From assembly GCA_017506865.1 (NCBI GenBank), contig JAFCMP010000468.1, forward strand, positions 434,001 to 498,000: a stretch of DNA of 64,000 nucleotides, given 5' to 3'. This stretch comes from Tribonema minus (lineage: Eukaryota > Sar > Xanthophyceae > Tribonematales > Tribonemataceae). This document shows, in pieces, positions 1-12,531 of the stretch. Each line of letters begins with the position of its first letter. Position 1 is the first letter of the stretch. A model generated the notes under the pieces. The model worked only from the letters and a program-made list of their open reading frames with translations, did not search any database and was not told the DNA's origin. The position numbers were made by a program, and so were the translations under genes.

Positions 1-1159
1 AGCCGGCGGCGCACCTCTGAGGCGGCAGCGAGGGCGAGGCGGGAGCGCATATAGGCGGGGAGGGGGGGGGGGGGGGTCAGTGGGTGCTGCGGGTGAGGCC
101 ATCCTTCGCGCTTCATCACTGACTCATTGCACTTCAATGCGCACCCTCGCCAACCCTGCCCCGGCAGAAGTCAGGCGGCATACCACTGCTGGTGCTGTAG
201 CGTCTCGGCGCCGCCACGTCCTGCCGCGTAGGGGGGGGCAGTGCGTCCTGCTGGTTGTCAGGGCCTTGTGAAATGGCGAATCCTTTCAAGGGTGAGGCCC
301 CTGCCGTCCACAGCAGCGTGTGCAGCCGAGAGTTCACTTGGCCGTGGCCTTGCGCGGCAAAATCTCCCGAAAAACGTTCGGTTCGTCTACCACCCGTGCA
401 GGTGTCGGATACAGCCTAACCCCAACCCAAAATGAATGTCGTAACCCTCGTCATCTGTGGCTGGAGGGTGCACGCCATGTGCCGTTCCTCAAGAAGCCGA
501 ACGTTGTCGTTTGCATGCCTGCGGAGCCACGACCCCTTTCCTCCACTGCACGGCCCGCCCCAGGGGGGCGTGGCAGCGCTCGCGTTGCTGCGTGCTGTCA
601 GCGGGACAGCGGTGGCTACCTTTCAAGCCAGCGCGCTGGTGCGCAGGGAGGCTTGAAGCGATTGCGCCCTGATCCTGACCCCAGTAGCCCTTAACCTAAT
701 CCTGAGCGCGCCGGCCTAAGGTCCAGCTGTCGGTACGCCAAATTCACTGCTACTGCAATGTGGAACACCAACCTGCAGCTCTGTGATGCTGGCGCTGCTG
801 CCGACCCCTCACCCTCTCAAAACCTAGTTCTACTTGTCCTCGTCCGAACCTGTTCGGCATATTCCTTGGGGCGTCTGGACCTGTGCGTCTGTCTGCACGT
901 TCACCATCGCCGGGCAGGTCAGAGCACTGACCTGCAGTCCCCAGTAATCCTAACCCTAACCCTAACCCTGATCCTGAGCGCGTCCGTCCCAGGTCCAGCT
1001 GTCGTTATGCCAAATCGCACTGTTACTGGAGGGCAACGTGGGGCGCCAACCTGCAGTTCTGTGATGCTGGCGCTGCCGCCGCTGCCGCTGCCGCCCGACG
1101 CCTCTGCGACCATCACTAGGGTTAGGGTTAGGGTTAGGCGGGCAGGGCACAGCGCTGAC
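1..1159. other. No exon identified; decayed exon copies and telomere-like repeats
   Basis: This stretch should hold the 3' end of the EFHB gene, but I found no exon continuing the frame. It contains a G run at about 62-76, TTAGGG-type arrays at 950-969 and 1117-1138, and two partial copies of the last visible EFHB exon end (about 1050-1101 and 770-810). The open frames seen here are short and compositionally driven. Confidence 0.5.
950..1138. repeat. Interstitial TTAGGG arrays (two short blocks)
   Basis: Three or more tandem CCCTAA units at 950-969 and the reverse-oriented GGGTTA units at 1117-1138, in the presumed intron or 3' region of EFHB. The two blocks face opposite ways and flank a decayed copy of the EFHB exon end. 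Confidence 0.85.
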
Positions 1160-4100
1160 CTGCAGTTCTGTGATGCTGGCGCCGCCGCCGCCGCCGCCCG
1201 ACGCCTCTGCAAAGATGGCGTCGAACACGTCGTCGTCGTAGTGCGTGCCCACCGCCGCAAAGAGCTCCTTCAGCTCCTCCTGCGCGTGACGCGCCACAGG
1301 TTAGGGTTGGGGTTGAGGTTAGATCTTCCTCGCCATGTCAATGCGCCGTTTGGGGGGGGGGCGGGGGGTGGGGGGCGCCGACGGCTGTGTGCGTGAAGTT
1401 GGTGCACGCGAAGCCGCTGATGCATCTGGGTGAATCTGCGTGAGCTTCAGGGTCTGCGCGGCGCGGTCATGTGCGGCGGCAGTGGGCACAGCGCACACGA
1501 CAAGTGAATACTTCGAAGTACAATAAAGTGTCCTGTGTACACAGCCATTGTGGAGGGCTGCCGAACGAATCCGTGAAACCAGCTGCGTAGTCAAGTGTAC
1601 AAAGCCTAGGCCTGAAACACTGTAAAACCAGTCCATCCATTCCGCATCGCGTCACGGGCTCGCAGCGCAGCCGACAGCAGCGGCAGTGCACGCGCGAGTG
1701 CACTTGCCTTGGGCCTTGCGCAGAAGAACTCGTCGTCCTCCACGCCCAGCGAGCTGAACTGCAGAGGCGCGGCAGGGGGGGGGAGCGGGGGGGGGGGGGA
1801 AGCAGCGCACACGCCTCAGCACAAGCGACAGGAAAACAATACTCGGCAGTGCATATGAAGATGGGCAGGAAAAAGCGCTCGCATCCCATTGCGGGGCGCT
1901 GGAAATGTTGGAAGCATGTGACACTTGAGGCGCGAGCTCCAGCCTACGAGCAAGAGCTGGCGCGGAGCAGCAGCAGCGCGCACGCCTCAGCATACGCAAC
2001 AAGAGGATCATACTCATGTGCATTTGGGGGCTTGCTGCCGCCTGGGGGCATGCGAGGCAGGCAGCGACCGCAGGACTTCACACCCGCCGTTGCATCTCTA
2101 TGCAGAGATGTTGCCCGAGGTAGCGCGTGGGGACGTCCTCGCCGTTGCGTACCCTAACCTTTCGCTAGCCCTTCGCCGCTAGACGGCAGGGCTGTGCCCA
2201 AATGTAGTATATACCCTAACCCCACAAGGCTAATTGTATGCACTTGCCTGGCCGGGGTTGACGAGGTAGCGCGCGGGGACGCCGTCGCCGTAGTTCTGCG
2301 CGTCCGCGACGCTGCGCTGCGCGGGCGCCGGTATGTCGGTGCGGATGGCGGGCACGCCGAACGCGCGGTCCTGCGGCGGCGGCAGCAGCGCGGCGCAGCG
2401 CAGGCGGACGCGCACAATCAGCACCCACCGTGCAGTGACAATTTGCCAGCGTTTCCAAAACGAAAGATCCGTACAGCAGCGCGCTGATTTGTCCGTCGAT
2501 GGGCGAAGCCGCTGCAGATGGCGATCGCGCCGATTCTGCGGCAGCGCGGTGCGCACGGATCTTGTCGAAGTTGAGGCGCTGCACGCGTCCCCTACTGGAG
2601 TGAGTGTCTTAACGGAAAGTGACGTCGCAACCTGGAGCATCGCCCCTTACCTCCATGGTGACGTTGCGGAAGCCCGGCTTGATCGCCGTTTTGCTATCTC
2701 GCCAGAGCTTTGAACACGAGGCATTCATTCGCACAGCACCGCGTCGTCGCGTGCGTCGGTCGCGAAGGCCCGTCCCTCGCGCTCGACACAGCTCGGTGCT
2801 GCGGGCGCGCGCGAGCATCGCGATACCTACTTGAAGTAGCCACTTCAACAACCGCAACGCGGCGACGCACCTCTGTGGTGACGTTGCGGAAGCCCGGCGT
2901 GAGCGACTTGCCCAGGTCCGCGTCCGGCTGCTGCTGCGCGAATGTGTAGTCCCCCTCGACGCACGCGCGCGCGTCCCAGTCCCCCTGCGGCAAGGGCGAG
3001 GACGCCACGTGCGTCAGCATCGATCGGCTGCATGCACGCAGCTCCGACTGCTGCGCACAGAGTGGGGTGGGCGGGTGGTATCGCGCGCGGAGCAGTACAT
3101 CTACAACGCATCCACCCATAGACTTAACGTGTTTCAGGGAAACACGGATTTGACAATAAAGTTCCAGGGAAGCCATCCAGCGGCACTGGGCTGGGTGACA
3201 GAGTATTGGGGGAGGGGGGGGTGCAACGCTGTGATGCCTCATAATGATGCGTTGCTTGATAGGCTGTGCAAGCAGACGCATCCTCTGTAGTTGACGTGAC
3301 CTGCGCCTACGCAGCCTACGCGGCCTCTTGCGCTCCGCTCCCGTGCTCCCTCCCCCCCCCCCCCCCACCCCCATTGCCAGGAGGGGGCGAGCCATCGCGC
3401 CTGCACAAGCGGGCCCCGCAGCCTCAATGCCATGGAAATCCGTACTGGCATTGGCGGGGGCCATAGCGGCCGCCACATGAGCTTGCCGTGAGCGCGTCGC
3501 GTGCCCAAGCTCGCGCCCCCGCCCGATGACACTTCTCGGGTGGCACCGAGCAGCACGGGGACCGCGCGCCTCACAGCGCGCGCCGCCTGACAGGCACGCG
3601 CGTGCGGCAGACTCGAACTCAACATCGCTTGGAAAGCTTCAACTTCAAACTTGAAGTTGGTGAAGTTGGTGACAGGCGCGCCGCACTTCCTCGAGGGCGG
3701 CACGTCACGCGGCCTCAGAGTCGCGTCACCTGACGGGGCGCGGCGCGTGCGCGCGTCGCCATCTGAACTTCACAACTAAAAATCATACTTCAAATTGAAC
3801 TTCAAGTGTGGAACTCACCGCCGTGCGGCGCTGCGCGGGCTTGCCGTAGACGTGCGCGGCGTCGGCGGCGGCGCGCCGCGACGCGCCGTCCTGCGCCAGG
3901 TTGTGCGCGCGCCCGAGCGAGGCCTGCGGCGCGCGGCAACGGCGGCGGCGCGGTGAAGTTCCAGATCGAATGCCCCCCGCCAACGGCGGCGGCGCATCGG
4001 AGGTGCAGATTGAACGCGCGCCATTGTGGCGTGAGAAAGTGGGCAAGGGAGAGAGGCAGACATTCAAATTGCGCCGCGCGCCGTGCGAGAGTGAGAGGCA

Positions 4101-7100
4101 GAGATGCAAATGAAGATTGAATTTGCCCCAGGTGCGTTGTGCGCAAGTGACAGAGAGAGAGACTCTGGCAGAGATTATTTGAGACACGCGCGATGAGCTC
4201 GGGGTACATCAGCCCCAATCCCACCCCTCACCTCAACGCGCACGCAAGCGACCATGGCAGCGGCCACGGCGTAGTACCTCTACAATGCTACTGACACTTC
4301 CTTTTCGAGGAGCTACAGAGCAGAGGCGCGACTGGTAACGGAAGCGTGCCGCGGCCACATCCGCAGACTACAGGAATACGAACACTCATTGAAAGTACTG
4401 CAGAACAGAGGCACCAGTTGGTAGCAGAAGCACGCCGCGGCCGCACCTGCAGCTGCCTGAAGTCGTGCAGCTTCTTGGAGGTGACGCGCGCAGGCTCGCC
4501 GCCGTCGGCGCCGCCGGCCGTGAGCGCCGCGGCCACGTTCACGCTGCGAGACCGACGCAAGCACCGAGCGCAAGAGCCGCACGCGTCAGGACGCGTGTTA
4601 GAAGAAGCAGCGCGGAATGACTGCGTCGGTGATGGCGCATGCGCACTGCCAATGCGCATGTGGCCGGCCGTGAGTGCGGTGGCCACGTTCACACTGCGAG
4701 GTCAACAGCGAGACCAGGCGTCAGAGGTAGTACCGGGAAGCGGCTGAGTCATTGACAGCACACAGCTCAGCTCACGTTGAGGTTGGGTCCTGTTGGGCAC
4801 TGACGTGGCTGTTCGTGCCTGCCTCCTGGTTCTCAATGACCGCTTCTAGCAACACATGCGCTAGCCGTGACTCTCGTGCCTGCTTGGGTCCCTCTGTCGT
4901 CCATATCTGGCATGGAGGTGAGCTATACGCGCTCAGTCGGTGGCGGCGCATGCGCGCTGCCGATAAACACATGTGCACATGCGCCCGCGGCAAGAAAGCG
5001 GCGCGCATCTCGGCAGCACGCGCGGCCCCGGCAGCGGCCGTCTGCAGTGCGAGAGACGCTCCAGAATTTGAAGTGCACGCACGCGCTGCAGTCCAACTTG
5101 ACGGGCGCACGCCTGTCGAGCACGCCTGTACCTCCCACTTTCTCCCCAGTCACCAACTCATCGCGCAGTCCTACATACGCTGCACGCGGCAAAAGGCACT
5201 CTTGGTCGTCCCGGTTGCAACCGCTGGCGGTGCGCAGAGGCCGTCCCAGCATCTGCGCGCTCAGCGCACCCCATACCCCACGTCATACATACATACCTCG
5301 CGCCATTCAGCGCCTTGGCGCCGTTGCCGGGCCGCCCGAAAACGGTCTGCTTGGCGTCGACCGGCCAGTCGTACCCCCGCTTCACCTGCATTGCGACGCG
5401 GCGGCGCGAGGAGCGGTTACGTCTCGCGGCCAGCCAGTCACTGTGTACTTCAAGTTGAAGATGTTCATGATACATTCAATACAAAAATGCCGTAAGTCGT
5501 ATGCGCGCCTCGCCCGCAGTGCGGCCGGCTGCGTGCACAGCAGTGGCACATCGGTTCCACAGTGCTCTGCCAGTTGAGGACCGCGGTGAGGGCAACACTG
5601 CTAACGCCTTCTGCAGCGCAGCCACTTACACGTTGTACCTTGGTCAAGTACTGGCAGCTGCCCGTGCGCAGGGTCGAGTCATTGCGCATGCAGACACCTC
5701 CCCCCCCCCCCCCCCCCCCCAGTAATTCATTACAAGCGCAGCGACGCTGCGGGCCGTCTGCGTACGCCTCGACTGGCGCCGGACGCGCTTCGTGGGCGCC
5801 GACGTCACGGGCATGTGCAAGGCGGGCGTGGCTTGTGTTCCAGGATGTACAGGCTCGATGTTGCCGCTTGAGATGGTACATGGAGTCGCGCTTCCATGAT
5901 GGTGATGAGCCACGTCGCGTGGCGGCCCCGGCCGACCGTCTCGCGCAAGCCACGCACAGCACCATTCAAGTCGGCCACTAAGTCATATGGGTGTTCAGAG
6001 CAGTGCATATCGTTTTCTCCATGCGTCTCATGTGAGCACATTGCGCCGGAGCTCGTGCGCCCCTCGGCGCCTCACTCTCTGCAGACACATCAACGCATAC
6101 AAGCAGGTGCACGCCACATCAAACAAGGCGCCCCTCCCCCCCCTACACATCCCCGAGTGCCCCCCCCCCCCCCCCCCACACACACACACCTCAAGGCGTG
6201 ACATGCCGAGCGCATCGACGCGTTGCGCCCCTCTTGAAAGACGCCTACATACCCGTTCACACACCCACGTAGTGTGCATGTATAGCATCAATGTACATAC
6301 CGCTGCACGTCCACGACCGCGCCGCGTCAGCACCGATACAGCGCGCCCGTGCCAGCTGTCTCGGCCGCTATCGTACCGCGCGCCACGCCTCATACATCTT
6401 GGCACGCCGCTGCCGCATGCCGACGCGCCGGCGCGAGGCGGCGCGCGCCGCAGCGTGCCGACTTCAACTTCAACTTCAAGATAAAGTACACCGCAGACGG
6501 ACGCACCTGCTCGCCCGGCCCGTAGCTGTGGTGGCTCCGCTTGTACATGGCCTCGACCTCTTCATCCGCGGGCTGCGGCGGCGGGTACAGGACCCCCTGT
6601 TGGGACAATTGTGAAGGGGGGGGGGGGGGGGGGGGGGCAGGGGGATAGTCAGCGGAGCGGAGGCGGTGAAGGAGAATAAGCAAGCGAGAGCGCCCACCAC
6701 GTGCGGCGTGTCACAGCGCGACGGGCGCAGGCGATATTCATCGCTGCGATACAGCTCGGGGAATGCCAGCCCGCCGCATTTGACACTGATCAATACTGAT
6801 GTACATGGTCAACATAGAAAAGGCGTTGGCCAATGCGCTGTGTTTGCGCACCCACAAACACTCTGCTGACGTCCAAACTCGTCATTGTCGTGGTGCGATG
6901 CGACAGGCGTGAAGCTTCCATGTGGCCACTGCTGCGGCGGCGGCGACGGCAGCCGCAGCGCACAGAGTGAACGGCCAGCACGGCTCGAGGCAGTCAAGAA
7001 GCGCCCTCAGCGGTGGCCTGTGTCTGCTCCCCGGCGTCGGCCTGCCCGCTTCGGGTTACATAGGTGAGGGTTAGGGCTAGAGTTAAACCAGCACGCCCTC

Positions 7101-10100
7101 ACAGCACCGCCACTGAACGCAATGTTGCATGCCGCTCGCACGCCAACTGACACCAGCCCTCAGGCTCAGCCTGGGCCATTTCGTCTGCGCGCGTGTGCTT
7201 GTACTTCTCATTGCCAATTTCTTGCATGGGGTGCAAAAAGCCCAGATGGTTGATGCCCAGCTTGCAACCGAAATTCACATGTGTCTCGTGAAAACCTGAA
7301 AGCGTCTCAATGCGCAGTGACAACATCACTCCCAACCGACATCGCCAAATCGCATCCCCCCCCCCCCCCCCTCTAAGTCCTCGTGTCCATATGTCCCCCC
7401 CCCGTACCTCAACCCCCCGCGCGTCAGTGCTCACCTTGACGGCCTCGCTGGCGGTGCTGGTGACCCCGTACTTGAAGTCCTGCGCGCGGCGCACGCGGCA
7501 CACAGGGGGGTGGACACTGAGCTTCAAGTTGAAGTTTCACATGAACGGAGGGTCGCTTCGATGCGGTAGCAGCAGGCGCTCTCGCTCGATCGCCGGCCCC
7601 CGCAAGAAATGCGCCAGGTGCGCAGCGGCGGCGCGGCGTCTCTCGCAGGGCGCGCGCAGCGCACTGAAGCCGTCTATGTACTTCCATAACCCTAACTCTA
7701 ACCCTAACCCTAACCCTATCCTTAACATGTGACGCTCCGAGCGCGGCGCTGCCTGCCAGCGGGCCCTCGCGTGCGGCGCTGCCTGCCGGTGACCGGCTTC
7801 GTGCGCGGTGCTGCCTGCCTGTGAGGCGGCGGCGGCGGCGGCGGCGCGGCCCCTGTGCCGGCACCAAGCCGTGCGCGCGGCGACGGAGATCGCGCGCTGC
7901 ATGCAGCTGGGTGTCAACACACTTTGATAGAGTTGTCAGCCGACCACCGGCTAAGCCGGTCAGCTTCGGCTAGCCGGTGTAGCCGGTTAGCCGAGCTGAT
8001 CGATACCCCGGCTTTTTGTCGGCTTTTCTTAAAAAATGCGCAATGGCCAAGAGCAAGCAGGAGCTGCTGGAGTGACTTCAGGCACCCAAGGAGGCGGTTA
8101 GGTGCCTTCCATATGGCAACGGACCATGCAGCCTCTACGATGGTGCCTGCGCTCGTATAGGTATGCTCTGGGGGTGGCTGCCTGAGCAGCGTCGGTACTG
8201 CATCAGCCTTACAGTGTCAGATGAGTGCCAGTTTAGTTAAAACTGAGGCTCGTAAGGAGGCGAGGAGAGTGAAATGATCAACAACAAACGCAGCGGGGCG
8301 CGCCGACACCGTTAAAAGCCGGTCCAATCTCCTAAGCCGACCAAAAGCCAGTGGAAAGCCGACTAATATATCAAGCATCGGCTAGCCGGTGTAGCCGAGC
8401 CGACCGGGACCCCGTTGACGAAAAAGCCGACAAGAGGCATCGGCTGACAACTCTACACTTTGAAGTATCTGAGGTACATGCGTGCTTCGAGCAAGTACTG
8501 TACTTGTTCGCACTGCGAGGCTGCGCATCATTAGGCGCATGTACGTACTGTGAAGTACACGTTTCAAGTGTATATACTATGCTGGTACATGTGTACATAC
8601 ACAAACGAGGCTGCGGGTTGATTGCGAGCGTTGCAGCTCACCCAGCGCGCGCCTCGGGCGTGCCGCTCTGAGGAACACGCCACCGCCAACCATCACATCT
8701 CGGCATCACACCTGACCCGCCACCGAGATGTGGTGTCCTCACGAGACGGCGTATCGCGGTCCATCGATACGCGCGTACATACCTGCCCCGGTATTCTGTG
8801 CCCGCGCGTCTTGGACTTGCCCAGCGCTTCGTCCCTGCTGCTGCGGTACACCGCCTCCGACATGCCCAGCTTCAGCCGCGCCAGGCCGCCCTCTGCGCCC
8901 GGCTGCAGTCAACAAGTGAGTCAAAGGCAAGCAGTGAGTGAGTGGATGAGCAGCTAGGGGGGGAGGGGGGTCGTTCCTGCACTGGACATGCGTGACTTCA
9001 GCCGAGCCAAGCCGCCCTCTACGCCCGGCTGCACAATGCACAATACCCCTATGAGTGACTTGATCAGTGAGTGAGTGAGTGAGTGGGGGGGGGGGGGGGG
9101 CAGGCCGCCAACTGCGCCCGGCTGCAGTCCACAGTGCCCTCAGTGAGCGAATGAGTGAGTGAGCAAGTAAGTATGCGAGCGAGCGAGGGGGTGAGTGCCG
9201 AAGACATGCCCAGCTTCAACCGCGCAACGCCGCCCTCTGCCCTCCAGACTGCCGTGGGCGCGCCACCAAAAAGACCAACCTGAACAGCGTGCGCACCACG
9301 CGGGCATCCACCGTGCCAGCCTATGTGTATGTATGTATGTCGTTGACCGCCTCAGACTTCCCACGGGGGTGGTCTTGGCGACAGCACGCTACCGTGCGAC
9401 GGATCGGAATGTCAGGCACGCAATATGCCCCCCCCCCCCCCCCCCCCTCACAGAGTTGATTGCTGCTGATCAGCCGCACGCGCCACCGGCAGCGGTCCGA
9501 GGGCACAGCTCCCAGCACTGGCACGGCGGCGCTCGCCTGCTTCCGTGCGTCCGGCACACGGCCGCTGCCGCGCAGCGTGTGCACCCTCTCAACGCCGTGC
9601 ATGCATTTCTTGGAGCAAAAGTCACACGCAATGCCACAAGTATACAGATGCTAATGCGGGGGCGGCTGCGCGTTCGCGCCGTCCCGCGCTCGCCTGCTTC
9701 AAACACGCCTGGGACATGGTCGCTGCCGCGAAGCAAGCGCGTGCACCCTCTCAACGTCACGCTCGCGCTTTCTGGAGCAAACGACACATCATCATCGCAT
9801 GAGTCTAATCATGCCGAAGCGGCCGTGCGTCAGCGCTCGCCTGCTTCCAGACGCCCGGCACGCTGGCCGCTGCCGCGCAGCGCGCTCACCCTCTTGACGC
9901 CACGCGCGCATTTTTTGGAGCAAAAGCCACACACGATGACACAGAAGTGTGACGATGCTAGAGCAACTGCGTGTCGCTCGCCTGCTTCCAGACGTCCGGC
10001 ACGTGGTCGCTGCCCTTAACCTTGCACACGCCGTACACGGCCTTGGGGTCGAGGCGCTTGACGTCGTCGCGCAGCCCCGGGTGCTGCAGGCGCTCGCCCG

Positions 10101-12139
10101 GCGCCGTCTGCGAGCGGCGCCACTTCCTGCGCGCGCGAGTCATTGAGTGAATGAGTGAGTCAAGAGATCAAGTCACGGCCAGCATCTGCGAGCCGCGCTG
10201 GTAGCCGCGCGGACGGCGCGAGTCGCAGGCGAGTCATTCATCAAGTCAAGTCATGGGGGTGCTGTGGGCGCTCGCCCGGCGCCGTCTGCGAGCGGCGCCA
10301 CTTTCTGCGCACGCGCGCGTGTGCATCGTCGGCGAGGCGATCGAGTGCAGCAGAAAGTCGAGTCGTGGGCGCCGGCTGCGAGCTGCACCGTCACTCGCGT
10401 GGACGGCGCAAGGCACCGGCGAGTGAGTCATCCAGTCGAGGCGCGGGGGCGCTGCCGGTGCTTGCCCGGCAGCATATGCTGCCGGCGCCACTTACCGCGC
10501 GTACATCATTTGGGCATGGTGGCAAACAAGTGAGTCAACGAGTCAAGACTCACCGCTGGAGCGCATCCAGCGCTCAGCGCATGACTGGACCAGCATCGTT
10601 CAGCACGAGGGCCGTGCCAATATTGGAGCAGCGTGGCTCGGCTCTCAAGCCCTGCCTTTACTGGAGCAGCGTTGCTCAGCACTAAGGCCCTGGCGCAACT
10701 GAATCAGCATCGTTCGGCACGAGGACCCATGCCGAAACTGGAGCAGCGTCGCTCGGCTCTCAGGCCCTGCCTTCACTGGAGCAGCTTACTCAGGGCCTGG
10801 CGTAACTGAAACAGCTTCGCTCGGCTCGCGCTCTGCCAACGCTTAACCTGGAGCAGCAGTGCTCAGCACCATGGGCGCTGTAATGATGGCGCAGCATCGC
10901 TCGGCGCCTGAGCCCCCCCGCCGTTGCCGGAGCAGCGTTGCTCAGCATCCAGGCCCTGCCGTGATTGGAGCCGCATCGCTCAGCACCGTGGGCCTCCTGT
11001 AACTGGGCAGCGATGCTCGGCAGTTGGCTCCACCTATCGTATAATGCTGCTTGTCTCAACGCCGCAGCGTGCAGTCGTCCTGTCTCTTTCGTCGTCTGTA
11101 CCGCAAGGTGCTACATGATGATGAAACTAGGCCGCGCTACACTCGGGAAGACACAACAGTCGCGAGCCTTCAAAGGTCCGCTAATCACAAAACCTGCTCA
11201 AAGATCATGTCATGTTGAAGGCTGCAAGTCGCCTCCACTATGATAGAATCGCTATGGGGAAGTGAAATGTGCATCAGGGGGCTTCATGCCTGCCACCTCA
11301 AATCTTGCTCATCGATCACATTGAAGGCTGCAGCTCGACTGCATGACGATGGAATCGCTATTGGGCATGCGCATCAGGTGCTTCATGCCCGCCGCCCCGA
11401 GCTTGCGAGGCGTGAGTTGCTTTATTAAAGCCGTTCATTCACCCCTGGCTTTGATCTATCACCGCCACCATGACCCCAACCTCCACCCAAACTCTAATAT
11501 CACACACAAACAATAAGAGACCGCATGCCTTCAGACCGGCACGAAGCCCGCCTGACTTGGCGCGTCCGCTGAGAGAGCTCATTTCAAAAAAACTTCACAG
11601 TAAGCGGGGATCCTGATGGTGGCGCCTGCCTACACTCGGTGTGCTCACCAACAAGCGTGTTCACTGTCATCAACGCGCAAATCATCGCTCGTGAGCCTGC
11701 TGGCTTGCTCACCGTGATCACCCGCCCCTGCGTCGTGTTCATGGTTGAGACCATAGCACCGCTCGGGCAACGAGTCGCGTTCTTTGCTGGAGATGCCATC
11801 TACTTAGCTTAGCCATTTGCGACAGGCTCCTTGTTTACAATTCTATCCGACGCCCGCAGGCATTCACGCATTACACGCAGGAGCAAGCCAGCATATGCAT
11901 GCATGTGCATGGCAGAAAGTAATGCAGGAAAACTTGTGTTCCGAAGCCCTGCCCGGATGGTGCCTCACCTTATCTCAGGAGGCGTAGCGGGCCTCTCCCG
12001 GATGGTCAGGCAGTCCGCTGCGCTTCCCTCCGCCGCCCTCCGCGCCGTGCTGGCGGTGTACCCCGCAGCATTGACTCCACCCCTGCCATCCCTCAGCACG
12101 TCCACCACCATCGGGTCGGCCAGACCCTGTGCGCCGCTC
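1160..12139 (-). CDS. EFHB: EFHB/CFAP21-like ciliary doublet protein, 12 exons, 3' end not found
   Basis: Spliced minus-strand gene. Exons in gene order: 12139-11969, 10126-9982, 8902-8783, 7479-7435, 6596-6507, 5385-5297, 4543-4447, 3923-3819, 2984-2871, 2370-2248, 1758-1708, 1279-1160. All junction phases agree. Recalled EFHB landmarks appear in the right order: TPPEIRKWRR, SEAVYRSSRDEALGKS, YGVTS followed by YPPPQPADEEVEAMYKRSH, GPGEQ, SKKLHDFRQLQ, PDADLGKSLTPGFRN, FGVPAIRTDIPAP and QNYGDG. The last visible exon (EELKELFAAVGTHYDDDVFD) fits the C-terminal EF-hand-like region. In the family the protein sits inside axonemal doublet microtubules, so a flagellum is implied. The start is either the ATG at 12111 inside the first listed exon or an unseen upstream exon. 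Three introns use GC donors (after 9982, 2248 and 1708). The final exon was not found in 1-1159. Confidence 0.85.
7195..7355 (+). repeat. Dispersed ~130-bp repeat, copy A
   Basis: One of four related copies in the window (others near 27793, 37764 and 55053). Shared blocks are GCAAAAAGCCCAGATG, CAGCTTGCAACCGAAAT and GAAAGCGTCTCAATG. It lies in the EFHB intron between the exons ending at 7435 and starting at 6596. It has no recognised promoter box or coding capacity, so it resembles a SINE or other short non-autonomous element of unknown family. Confidence 0.7.
7685..7722. repeat. Interstitial CCCTAA array
   Basis: About six CCCTAA-type units with few variants, in the EFHB intron between the exons at 8783 and 7479. 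Confidence 0.85.
7928..8455. mobile_element. Non-autonomous hAT-type DNA transposon (MITE-like)
   Basis: A 528-bp element with perfect 16-bp terminal inverted repeats (TAGAGTTGTCAGCCGA at the left, its reverse complement at the right). It is flanked by a perfect 8-bp target duplication, CACTTTGA, at 7920-7927 and 8456-8463. An 8-bp duplication and a TAGAG-type end are hallmarks of the hAT superfamily. Subterminal regions are dense in AGCCGG/CCGGCT words, and GGCTAGCCGGTGTAGCCG occurs near both ends in the same orientation. There is no transposase frame, so it would need a partner in trans. It lies in an EFHB intron. The perfect ends suggest a recent insertion. Confidence 0.88.
8985..9260. repeat. 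Decayed copies of EFHB exon 8783-8902 acceptor side
   Basis: Three partial copies of the exon's first part with its acceptor, at about 8985-9040, 9101-9128 and 9203-9255, all upstream of the exon in gene direction. They share the words CCGCCCTCTGCGCCCGGCTG with small changes. GAGT-type simple repeats and a G run separate them. Reading frame is not kept across the copies, so they are most likely dead junction duplicates. Confidence 0.7.
9523..9905. repeat. Decayed copies of EFHB exon 9982-10126 donor side
   Basis: Three partial copies of the exon end (the segment coding VPDVWKQ with its GC donor) at about 9523-9600, 9686-9760 and 9829-9905, spaced about 140-160 bp. Copies of the same exon's other end lie at about 10262-10320 and 10446-10500, so both junctions were duplicated outward. 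Confidence 0.75.
10553..11032. repeat. Minisatellite, ~38-bp unit, about 13 copies
   Basis: Degenerate tandem units built on the words GAGCAGCGTTGCTCAGCAC and GGCCCTGCC, ending in AACTG or similar. Unit length is about 38 bp with small length variation. It lies in the EFHB intron between the exons at 11969 and 10126. Each unit contains a short palindrome (GAGCAGC...GCTC), so every unit could fold. No coding sense on either strand. Confidence 0.85.
11100..11900. other. EFHB intron sequence without a recognised feature
   Basis: Apart from the minisatellite end near 11030 I see no exon, repeat array or element with terminal repeats here. Two diverged direct copies of a 90-bp stretch (about 11195-11265 and 11300-11370, both with a GGCTGCA...ATGA/TGATAGAATCGCTAT pattern) suggest a local duplication. 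Confidence 0.4.
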
Positions 12140-12531
12140 CTGACAGTTGAGTGATTACTCTATGGCGTCTCCAACTTGTAGGTGAATGAAGTTGGACCAG
12201 ATTGCGGCAGGAGCCAGCAGTTCTGGCCAATACGTATCAAGAGCAGTATTTATTGCTGCTCCCGCCCCGGGCGTTGCCAGTGCAGTGCAGAATCAGTGTG
12301 CCAAATGGGGTAGTGCTGGGACCAAATCAGGCTGCACAGACTTCAAATATGCTTGCTTCCCTCCCTCGCGCCACAGCTCGTGCACCCCTCAATTCAGTAG
12401 CACCTAGCAAGCTGCAAAAATAGGGTCAAGAAGAACCGACAAACATCAACTTCCGGAAATCGGTTTCAAAGTAACCGTCCGTTTTGCCCTCTCCTTTGCT
12501 TTGCTGCGCTACTGCATCACCTGGCCGTAAG

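Noticed and set aside
758-1396. 212-codon plus-strand frame
   Set aside because: Overlaps the EFHB exon at 1160-1279 on the other strand and runs through telomeric repeats; Leu/Thr runs reflect CCCTAA units.
9195-10019. 274-codon plus-strand frame
   Set aside because: Antisense to the EFHB exon at 9982 and its decayed copies; repeated words such as RRPAR come from those copies.
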